Assembly: GCA_964354485.1 (NCBI GenBank)
Contig: CAYGZY010000223.1
Coordinates: 1-5,734 of the forward strand
Origin: CAYGXH01 sp964354485
Lineage (GTDB): Bacteria > Bacteroidota > Ignavibacteria > UBA10030 > SZUA-254
Direction of reading: 5' to 3'
Length of the DNA stretch: 5,734 bases
Shown here: piece by piece, positions 1 through 5,734 of the stretch
Numbering within the stretch: the first letter of the stretch is position 1
How the letters are laid out: each line of letters opens with the position of its first letter
The notes under the pieces: generated by a model
The model's input: only the letters and a program-made list of their open reading frames with translations
Told to the model about the DNA's origin: nothing
Database searches by the model: none
Translations under genes and position numbers: made by a program

Positions 1-769
1 AGGCAGAGTCGACGAAGGAGAGAGATTTTTCAAAAAGCTCGCGGTTTTGTGTCTGTACGGCATATGTCCGTGCATAGTACACATAAGGAAGCAGGAAGTT
101 TTTTCCGCTCAATGTAAAACTGTTTTCAAAGTATTGTCTCGACTGCAGAGTATCGCCGCCCAGCAGTTGAGGACGGCTTCCATATATTGTACCGAGGAAA
201 AAATATGCTCCGCCGAAGTAGAATGCGGAATCGGCTGCGACGACGTATTTCATCATAGCTTCAACCCGCGGTAAATCGGCAATGGCATCAGGATCGGTAA
301 GGTTCAGGCTGACGTAGCTTCCCCATCCGATTGCAGTCCAGAAGATCGCAGGGACATTATCACGGTCAAGCGTCATGAGCGTTGCTTGAAATTCCTCAGG
401 TCCCTTTTTTAATGACTTGGCAAATTGCGGATTCCGGTTGAGAATTTGCATACCATAATCCATCCCGCGCCGGTATAGGAGGGAAGCTCGTTGAGGATCT
501 TCATCTTCGACGAATCCCAGTGCGAAACTTGAGTATCCCATGCATGCGAGGAGAAGATAATGATCGTTCTTGGGCTTGCTGCGCAGGATCGTCTCGAGGA
601 GCTTCAGGTTCGAAGCAATGCTCGTCTCGGCAATTTTAAGATCCGACTCTTCGTTAAGCACTGTAAATCCGTCATCGAGGAGACTGCCGAGGGAATTCAC
701 CGCGATCTGTTGAAGACAGCCCGAGAGCGGGAGGATGAGCAAAAGAATGATAAATGATCGAAATTTCAT
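1..769 (-). CDS. TatT-like lipoprotein, TRAP transporter T-component family (3' end outside window)
   Basis: Reading leftward from ATG at 769-767, 256 codons stay open to the window edge, so the C-terminus is missing. Residues 1-18 form a lipoprotein signal: a basic start (MKFR), a hydrophobic run rich in Ile and Leu, and the lipobox LSGC with C18 as the lipidated residue. The mature part is helical and TPR-like, with no further membrane segment. It fits the TRAP transporter T-component (TatT) family: a helix with LKLLETIL near 55-62, LYRRGMDYG at 98-106, and the RPQLLGGD stretch at 199-206 followed by a YFENSF helix and an YYAR helix. The best-known member, Treponema TatT, is a trimeric periplasmic lipoprotein that partners the solute-binding subunit TatP of a TRAP transporter; that role is inferred here from family. 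The gene is transcribed divergently from the response regulator. No Shine-Dalgarno sequence precedes the start, but the signal peptide beginning exactly there supports it. Confidence 0.85.
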   Translation of the reverse strand, partial: MKFRSFIILLLILPLSGCLQQIAVNSLGSLLDDGFTVLNEESDLKIAETSIASNLKLLETILRSKPKNDHYLLLACMGYSSFALGFVEDEDPQRASLLYRRGMDYGMQILNRNPQFAKSLKKGPEEFQATLMTLDRDNVPAIFWTAIGWGSYVSLNLTDPDAIADLPRVEAMMKYVVAADSAFYFGGAYFFLGTIYGSRPQLLGGDTLQSRQYFENSFTLSGKNFLLPYVYYARTYAVQTQNRELFEKSLSFVDSA

Positions 770-821
770 GGTTTTAATATACAAAAAGTTCGTTTGAAGT
801 GAAAGTACCGATTTTTTGGAA

Positions 822-856
822 GTTACCGTAAAATGTATTAAATATATTTTAGTAAC
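822..856. repeat. 35-base imperfect palindrome, candidate operator
   Basis: The left arm is GTTAC (822-826), two unpaired bases CG, then TAAAATGTATT (829-839). A single A (840) is the centre. The right arm is AATATATTTTA (841-851) followed directly by GTAAC (852-856). Ten of eleven inner positions and all five outer positions pair; the one exception is G835/T845. The right arm overlaps the putative -7 element at 853-860, where a bound protein would compete with or contact RNA polymerase. The size and symmetry suit a dimeric regulator, and the outer AAAATG...ATTTT resembles the ends of the E. coli CusR box. That link, and autoregulation by the adjacent response regulator, are inference. Confidence 0.6.
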
Positions 857-860
857 TTTG
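853..860 (+). promoter_or_regulatory. Putative -7 promoter element for the response regulator operon
   Basis: TAACTTTG matches the Bacteroidota -7 consensus TAnnTTTG exactly. Transcription would start near 866-868, leaving a leader of about 35 bases before the ATG at 903. No clear TTTG-type -33 element lies at the usual distance; the sequence there is the AT-rich palindrome. A missing -33 box could mean dependence on an activator, but the match is short and could be chance. Confidence 0.4.
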
Positions 861-902
861 CATTGTGTTCTATTTTCTTGGATTGTGATAACGGCTTTTG
901 CC

Positions 903-1574
903 ATGAAGATTTTAGTCGTAGAAGACGAAAAGAAGGTTGCGAAATTTCTCCAGCAGGGACTTGAAGAAGAGCATTACAGTGTGGATGTCGCTTCGGACGG
1001 TGAAACTGCCCTCCGGCGCGTTTCCTCCAGCAACTACGATCTCATACTCCTCGATATACTCCTTCCACAGAAAGACGGGATCACTATTCTCAGAGAAATG
1101 CGGGCGGCAGGCATAGATACTCCCGTTCTGATGCTTACTGCGAAGAGCGCAATAGAGGATAAAGTTGAAGGATTGGACAGCGGAGCCGATGACTATCTGA
1201 CGAAACCATTTTCGTTTACAGAATTACTGGCACGTATCCGCTCTATTTTCAGACGCGGCGGTGCGGAGAAATCGGCAACCCTTACCGTTGCGGATCTGAA
1301 GCTGGATATGGTCGCTCACAGAGCTACGCGTGCTGATAAGGTTATTGAACTGACAAAGAGGGAATACGCGCTACTCGAATATTTCATGAAGAACGTCAAT
1401 CGTGTCCTCACGAGAACTCTCATATCCGAACACATATGGAATTACAACTTCGATACCGGGACGAACGTAATCGATGTCTACATTAATCACATTCGCAGTA
1501 AAATTGACGATGGATTTGAGAAAAAACTGCTCCATACTGTGCGGGGTGTCGGTTATATATTGAAGGGAGAATAG
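903..1574 (+). CDS. OmpR/PhoB-class response regulator, CusR/CzcR-like
   Basis: This 223-residue protein is a DNA-binding response regulator of normal family length. The receiver domain (1-117) has the acidic pair E7-D8, the phosphoacceptor D51 in LLDILLP, T79 and K101 in the TKPF motif. The winged-helix output domain (about 125-222) has the ELTKREYALLEYFM segment, the recognition helix in TNVIDVYINHIRSKID and the terminal VRGVGY hairpin. The recognition-helix region most resembles the CusR/CopR/CzcR branch, but this does not fix the signal. The frame stays open upstream to a TTG at 816. The ATG at 903 is preferred because MKILVVEDE is the canonical receiver start, and the 29 extra residues would run through the palindrome and promoter region. 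No Shine-Dalgarno sequence is visible before 903. The histidine kinase gene begins one base after the stop, so the pair is an operon. It should be phosphorylated by that kinase and may regulate the divergent promoters upstream. Confidence 0.95.
   Translation: MKILVVEDEKKVAKFLQQGLEEEHYSVDVASDGETALRRVSSSNYDLILLDILLPQKDGITILREMRAAGIDTPVLMLTAKSAIEDKVEGLDSGADDYLTKPFSFTELLARIRSIFRRGGAEKSATLTVADLKLDMVAHRATRADKVIELTKREYALLEYFMKNVNRVLTRTLISEHIWNYNFDTGTNVIDVYINHIRSKIDDGFEKKLLHTVRGVGYILKGE
1563..1571 (+). promoter_or_regulatory. Ribosome binding site of the histidine kinase gene
   Basis: AAGGGAGAA contains GGGAG at 1565-1569, six bases before the ATG at 1576, a good Shine-Dalgarno fit and the clearest in the window. 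It lies inside the last codons of the response regulator, and the stop TAG (1572-1574) is one base from the kinase ATG, which points to translational coupling. Confidence 0.7.
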
Positions 1575-1575
1575 C

Positions 1576-3108
1576 ATGTTCCGTTTTTTCAAGTCGATAC
1601 GTGTCATCCTGACCGGATGGTACTCGCTCGTCCTTCTCACAACGCTCATCGCTTTCGGAATATTTTCGTACACATACACCCGGCAGAAACTGTCGGAAAA
1701 CCTTGACCTTTCGCTGAGCAATGAAGTCAGATGGGTGAAAACCTTCATTGAGCCAAAAGCATCCAGGGTAAAGCCGAGTAAGAGATTTACGGTAAGAAAA
1801 AATGCCAAATCCTCCAAGGATACGGTCTCAACTATTGAGAAGGACAGCGCGGAGATTGCGGCGGCAGACAACGAAATCTGGAGTCAGATTTATGAACATG
1901 CGCTTCTCAATCCCAAGAAGACTCTGATTGAAGTAACTGACAAGAAAGGTATGATCATATTCCGGACGTTTACCGTCGGGGAGGAAAGCCTCATGATCAG
2001 CGAGGCGCCGCTCAATGAGATCCGTATGAGTACCGTAAGGAATGAACGTGGGGAGAATCTGCGGGTCGCTTCCACATCCACCCGTAACATGCAGATTTAT
2101 GCGGCTTATCCGCTTGCAGAACTCCGGGAAGTGCTCGACAACCTCTTTTCGATATTCCTGATACTTGTACCGATTGCACTCGCACTCTCCGTCATCGGCG
2201 GGTGGTTCCTTGCATATATTTCATTGAAGCCTGTTGACGATGTCACTAAGAGAGTACAACAAATAACGGCTCAAAACCTGGATCAGCAAATTCCTCAGCG
2301 TGATGTCAACGACGAGATCGGGAGACTGATCTCAACGTTCAACAGTATGATCAGAAGACTTCGCAATTCATTCGAGCAGGTTCGGCAGTTTTCCATCGAT
2401 GCTTCCCATGAACTGCGGACACCTCTAACGATTATACGCGGCGAGGTCGAGCTTACTCTCCAAAGCCCCAGGTCTGAGGCGGAATACCGGAGAATTCTCG
2501 TGAGTAATCTCGAAGAAGTCATACGGCTCTCAACTATAGTTGAGAACCTGCTTATCCTTACTAAGGCGGAAATGGGCAAGCAGGAGATTGTATTTACGGA
2601 AAAAGTTGACCTTCAGGATCTGCTGCAGGGATTGTACGAGGATGGAGAAATCATCGCAGAGAAAAAGCATATACGGATCGAATTGGTGAAGAATGAGCCT
2701 GCGACGGTTTTGGGAGATACCGTTCGTCTGCGTCAGTTAATGCTGAATCTGCTCGACAATGCGATAAAGTATACTCCGAAACAAGGGAAAGTTTCCCTCC
2801 TTCCTGAATGCGAGAACGGTTATGCGAAGCTCTCGGTGCAGGACAACGGCATCGGCATCCCGAAAGAGGAACAGGGGAAAATATTCGATCGGTTCTATCG
2901 CATCGATAAGGCGAGATCACGTGACCTGGGTGGAACCGGGCTTGGGCTTTCTATCGCGAAGTTAATTGCGGAACAGCACAGCGGAAGAATCGAAGTCGAG
3001 AGTGAACTCCATAGCGGCAGTACATTTTTAGTCTACCTTCCTCTCCAATCTCTGTCGTCTGCGGATCCCACCAAGCAAAATCAGATGTCAGCACCCAGTG
3101 AGAAATAG
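1576..3108 (+). CDS. Sensor histidine kinase with HAMP domain, CusS/CzcS-like
   Basis: This 510-residue inner-membrane kinase is the evident partner of the preceding response regulator. The first membrane helix is at about 9-33 and the second at about 190-216; they enclose a periplasmic sensor of about 155 residues. A HAMP linker follows (about 217-268, starting LKPVDDV). The HisKA dimerisation domain carries H278 in FSIDASHELRTPL. The ATPase domain has an N box (LNLLDNAIKYTP, N391 and N395), G1 (DNGIGIP, D423), an F box (IFDRFYRID, 437-444) and G2 (GGTGLGLSIAK, 452-462). All catalytic motifs are intact, so it should be active as kinase and phosphatase. The periplasmic domain is odd: residues 61-95 are strongly basic and low in complexity, and there is no cysteine or obvious histidine/methionine metal cluster, so the ligand cannot be named. 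A polar tail of about 20 residues follows the last strand (FLVYLPL), and its last nine codons overlap the convergent gene. Confidence 0.95.
   Translation: MFRFFKSIRVILTGWYSLVLLTTLIAFGIFSYTYTRQKLSENLDLSLSNEVRWVKTFIEPKASRVKPSKRFTVRKNAKSSKDTVSTIEKDSAEIAAADNEIWSQIYEHALLNPKKTLIEVTDKKGMIIFRTFTVGEESLMISEAPLNEIRMSTVRNERGENLRVASTSTRNMQIYAAYPLAELREVLDNLFSIFLILVPIALALSVIGGWFLAYISLKPVDDVTKRVQQITAQNLDQQIPQRDVNDEIGRLISTFNSMIRRLRNSFEQVRQFSIDASHELRTPLTIIRGEVELTLQSPRSEAEYRRILVSNLEEVIRLSTIVENLLILTKAEMGKQEIVFTEKVDLQDLLQGLYEDGEIIAEKKHIRIELVKNEPATVLGDTVRLRQLMLNLLDNAIKYTPKQGKVSLLPECENGYAKLSVQDNGIGIPKEEQGKIFDRFYRIDKARSRDLGGTGLGLSIAKLIAEQHSGRIEVESELHSGSTFLVYLPLQSLSSADPTKQNQMSAPSEK
3081..3108. other. 28-base tail-to-tail overlap of convergent genes
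   Basis: The kinase gene ends with TAG at 3106-3108 on the plus strand, and the large surface-protein gene ends with TGA at 3083-3081 on the minus strand. The last nine codons of each are therefore antisense to one another. No intergenic space is left for a terminator, and I see no strong hairpin with a T-run in or next to the overlap. Confidence 0.9.
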
Positions 3109-5734
3109 TAATGGGGTAACGAGAATCCCCGGAGGTCGAATGCCCAGGCTACGTCCATCTTCAGGAGGAATCCGAGCAGTATCATGCGGACGCCGTACCC
3201 CGTGCCTGCGAGAAGGTCCCGCATGTAGGTTTCGCCGGCAGTATCTTTTGCGAAGGCTTTGAAATCTTTTCTGTGTGTCCATGCACCGGCCATATCAAAG
3301 AAGAAAACACCGCCGAAACTCTGGAGGAAAACCGGCAGGGGACCCGCCGCAAAGTAACCGAAGAGCGGAAACCGGAGCTCCGTATTGAATAAGCCGTACT
3401 TTGTCCCCATCCGTTCGCCGAAATCGTAACCGCGCAGAGGAACACCCATTGTGAGAAAGACGAAGTCTTCGGCATTTTCTATTGGGATACGGTCATTTTC
3501 AAAACGCCGGTTGATCCAGTTGTCGACCCCGCCGATGACGAATCGTTGGGGATCTTTGCCGAAACTTCCCCCGCCTGCAAGACGCAGAGCGAGAGTGTAA
3601 TTCTTGCCGAGTTTATAGTAGCGGCGGTAATCTGCCGTTAGAGTATAAAAACTCAATCCTTTATCGGAAAGTTTAGGACTTCCTATCGCACTGAGGTTGT
3701 AGCGTTCGCCGGTCGCAGGTGCAATGAGACCCCACAGACTGTTGTCATGGACGTAACTCAGTGTCGGGAAGAAGAGGGTCCGGTTTTGCGAAGCCTCCGC
3801 AGCAGCGCTGAGGTTGTCACGTGAAATATTGTACCATGAAAGATTAAATTCGAGCCGCTTGAATCTATTGATCGGGTAAAGTGTCATGAGCGTAGCGCCG
3901 TAATTCCTGAACCGGTAGTAGAAAATATTACCGTAGACATCCTCAATATTCAGAAATCGTACGCTGTGGAATCCCTGAATACCGTAATCGATTCTCTTCG
4001 GGAGGTAAAGATAGGCGAACGCATAGTCGCTGTTTTTCAGATCGATGATCATGTCGAGGAATACAAAAATTTGGTGATCCCCCAGCATGTCGCTGAATGC
4101 CATGATAGTGGATCCCTGCACGCCCCAGAACGTATTGTATCCTGCGCTTCCGTAGATGATGTCGGGAGAAAAATTCAGCTTGTAATTATTGACCTTATAG
4201 TTGCCCTCGTCGTCGAGATTACCGGTGATCGCAGTTATTTGTGTACTGTCCGGTTTTTTGTCCGTTTTTTCACCCCGCAGATCTTTGAAAACGAATTTAC
4301 TATAATCCATGGACTTGGCCTCGCGGGCGGTTCTGGTAGAATCGGATTCTTTCAGGCGGATGGTGACACCCTCTCGTAATTTATATTCCATTTCGCGCGG
4401 GGCCGTCTTTCCCGTGGTATCTTCTCTCATTGTAAGGCGACGGAAATATTCTGTCTGTTCGAGTGCTGTTGTGTCGGTTATTCCATCAAGCGGATTTCGC
4501 ATGAGGAACATGTCAAATCCGGCTTTATGGAGGGAGCTGAACGCAAGTTTTGATGCATCACGGGACAAAGTCAACTGATAAACACCGCTGAGTGAATTTG
4601 TCAGCGGAAAGATTTTATTGCTGTCAAGTTGGTGTACATAGATATTGTTGATGCCGTTCATGTCAGAAATAAAGAGGAGGTGCTTTCCATCGGATGCGCA
4701 AACCGGCGAGGTTTCATCACTCATCGGTAGGTCTGTCAGGCGTGTGATCGTTTGCGTCGCGATTTCGAGCCGGTAAATATCAAGCTGTCGGAAATCATGA
4801 TTGTGCATTTTAAACCGGGAAGATACCAAACGCGGTACTATGTTATCCCGCCTGTCAGACGAGAAGTAGATGGATCTGCCATCTGCCGACCAGGCAGGAT
4901 CGGAATCGCTGAAAATATCGTCTGTTAGATTTGTGAGCACGCCGGAATCGAGATCGTAAGTGAATAAATCCGATTTGCTGTTGCGCATGCCGATGAATGC
5001 CAGAATTCCGCGCCCATTGCCGGAATCTTGTGTACCGGCAGACCAATCGACTCCGGAAATGCCGTCGAGGCCGAATTCTAGTTTCTCCTCATCTCCCGTG
5101 CCGATGTCGATGATAAAAATCGCATCTTCACGCCCGCTCTTCGCAGCTAGAGCGATTGCCTTCCCGTCCGGCGACCAGCTCATACCCGGTGTGAGTAGGT
5201 GAAGTTCTTCGAAGTCGGGGGTTCTCTGGCCCTTAACCGCTTTTTCCAGAATTTTCCCTTCTACAGCATCCATGATGAAGACATCGAAGTAATCATCCCT
5301 GTTTGAAATAAATGCAATCCTGTCGCCTTGTGGCGAGATTGTCGGACTCGTATTATAAAAGCTTCCGTCTTTTGTGTGATCGGTCAGTTTCCTTGCATAA
5401 TCCGAAGGTTCCTTCCTCTTTGCGATATCGGGCCAGTACATAACTTTTTGTTCCTTCTGCCACCGCTCCGATAATTCTTCGACAGTCAGACCGATTGCGC
5501 TACGAAAACCCTGCTCAACGCTCCGGGAACCTTTGACTCTGTTCAGAATCTCTGAGATTTTCTGCTCTCCGTATTTACCCGCGATATAGTACCAAACCGA
5601 TTGCCCTCCGCGGTAGGCAAAATATCCGTACAGCTGATTAATCGACGGGAGGTATTCGTGGATTGTCGCATCCCGTATGAACATGTCTGAATTTGTATCC
5701 CATGTCAGAGCCTCATACTCGCTGAGTCCTTCGT
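3081..5734 (-). CDS. Surface protein: peptidase-like tail, TolB-like beta-propeller and Omp85-like barrel (5' end outside window)
   Basis: The frame is open from the right edge for 883 codons; the Met at 5684 is internal, since 16 in-frame codons precede it and read EGLSEYEALTWD. Residues below are numbered from that Met. The EGLSEY motif and MFIRDA, followed by a helical stretch to about 85, look like the end of a gluzincin-type (peptidase MA-like) domain, in which this Glu would be the third zinc ligand; its HExxH would lie beyond the edge. Residues 110-396 hold six PD40/TolB-like propeller blades (for example SPTISPQGDRIAFIS, MSWSPDGKAIALA, DPAWSADGRSIYFSSD). A charged linker (about 400-490) leads to a barrel of about 500-867 in strand-like segments. 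LRGYDFG (750-756) and NTELRFPLFG (767-776) match the conserved RGY and near-terminal strand signatures of Omp85/BamA (bacterial surface antigen) proteins. No POTRA domain is visible. Likely exported to the outer membrane; substrate unknown. The peptidase part is the least certain. Confidence 0.85.
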   Translation of the reverse strand, partial: EGLSEYEALTWDTNSDMFIRDATIHEYLPSINQLYGYFAYRGGQSVWYYIAGKYGEQKISEILNRVKGSRSVEQGFRSAIGLTVEELSERWQKEQKVMYWPDIAKRKEPSDYARKLTDHTKDGSFYNTSPTISPQGDRIAFISNRDDYFDVFIMDAVEGKILEKAVKGQRTPDFEELHLLTPGMSWSPDGKAIALAAKSGREDAIFIIDIGTGDEEKLEFGLDGISGVDWSAGTQDSGNGRGILAFIGMRNSKSDLFTYDLDSGVLTNLTDDIFSDSDPAWSADGRSIYFSSDRRDNIVPRLVSSRFKMHNHDFRQLDIYRLEIATQTITRLTDLPMSDETSPVCASDGKHLLFISDMNGINNIYVHQLDSNKIFPLTNSLSGVYQLTLSRDASKLAFSSLHKAGFDMFLMRNPLDGITDTTALEQTEYFRRLTMREDTTGKTAPREMEYKLREGVTIRLKESDSTRTAREAKSMDYSKFVFKDLRGEKTDKKPDSTQITAITGNLDDEGNYKVNNYKLNFSPDIIYGSAGYNTFWGVQGSTIMAFSDMLGDHQIFVFLDMIIDLKNSDYAFAYLYLPKRIDYGIQGFHSVRFLNIEDVYGNIFYYRFRNYGATLMTLYPINRFKRLEFNLSWYNISRDNLSAAAEASQNRTLFFPTLSYVHDNSLWGLIAPATGERYNLSAIGSPKLSDKGLSFYTLTADYRRYYKLGKNYTLALRLAGGGSFGKDPQRFVIGGVDNWINRRFENDRIPIENAEDFVFLTMGVPLRGYDFGERMGTKYGLFNTELRFPLFGYFAAGPLPVFLQSFGGVFFFDMAGAWTHRKDFKAFAKDTAGETYMRDLLAGTGYGVRMILLGFLLKMDVAWAFDLRGFSLPHYYFSLGADI

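Larger units (their letters stand above)
770..902. promoter_or_regulatory. Divergent intergenic control region
   Basis: This 133-base gap separates the starts of the leftward lipoprotein gene and the rightward response regulator gene, so it must hold the promoters of both unless transcription enters from elsewhere. It is AT-rich, most strongly at 830-851, and contains the palindrome and -7-like element listed separately. For the leftward gene I see no convincing promoter. A TATATT-like hexamer (minus strand, about 776-781) lies too close to the ATG unless the message is nearly leaderless. Confidence 0.7.

Noticed and set aside
47..274. 75-codon plus-strand open frame, and a similar 65-codon one at 560-757
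   Set aside because: Both are antisense to the continuous 256-codon lipoprotein frame, whose signal peptide and family motifs make it the real gene.
816..902. Upstream extension of the response regulator from a TTG at 816, adding a hydrophobic 29-residue leader
   Set aside because: The receiver domain starts canonically at the ATG at 903, the total length then matches the family, and the extension would make the palindrome and promoter-like element coding. A membrane-like leader on a cytoplasmic response regulator is not expected.
1371..1871. 166-codon open frame on the minus strand across the regulator/kinase junction
   Set aside because: It is antisense to two well-supported genes with all family motifs intact, and its translation shows no recognisable domain.
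3113..3130. GGGG/CCCC inverted repeat just past the kinase stop, considered as a terminator
   Set aside because: The stem is only four base pairs with a ten-base loop, has no T-run after it, and sits inside the coding region of the convergent gene.
3966..4379. 137-codon plus-strand open frame antisense to the surface-protein gene
   Set aside because: It lies wholly inside the barrel and linker coding region of the minus-strand gene, has no ribosome binding site that I can see and no recognisable motif; it is a frame shadow.
5682..5684. ATG at 5684-5682 as the true start of the surface-protein gene
   Set aside because: Sixteen in-frame codons before it read EGLSEYEALTWD and onward, matching the conserved motif of the peptidase-like region, and no stop occurs before the window edge. 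No signal peptide follows this Met, so the start must lie beyond the window.

Overview
The window looks like chromosomal DNA from a Gram-negative bacterium, probably of the Bacteroidota/Ignavibacteriota (FCB) group. The reasons are a lipoprotein with a lipobox, a predicted outer-membrane barrel protein, a TAnnTTTG-like promoter element, weak ribosome binding sites at the first genes of transcripts, and moderate GC content. The phylum assignment is inference. Coding density is very high: four genes fill all but about 135 bases, and I see no RNA gene, mobile element or CRISPR array.

Layout. From 769 leftward, running off the window, is a TatT-like lipoprotein (TRAP transporter T-component family). 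A 133-base divergent intergenic region (770-902) follows and holds a large imperfect palindrome (822-856) that runs into a putative -7 promoter element (853-860). Rightward from 903 is a two-gene operon: an OmpR/PhoB-class response regulator (903-1574) and, one base later, its HAMP-containing sensor histidine kinase (1576-3108). From the right edge leftward to 3081 is the C-terminal 883 codons of a large protein. It carries the tail of a gluzincin-like peptidase region, a TolB-like six-repeat beta-propeller and an Omp85/BamA-like barrel. Its 3' end overlaps that of the kinase gene by 28 bases.

How the genes may work together. The kinase and regulator are most like the CusS/CusR-CzcS/CzcR branch of envelope-sensing systems, and all the structural genes around them encode envelope proteins. 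The shared divergent control region makes the lipoprotein gene and the regulator operon the natural candidate targets of the regulator. The signal sensed is unknown: the kinase periplasmic domain has no cysteine and no evident metal-ligand cluster. The main leads are the palindromic operator candidate, the predicted TRAP-type transporter beyond the left edge, the multi-domain surface protein, and the overlapping convergent gene ends.
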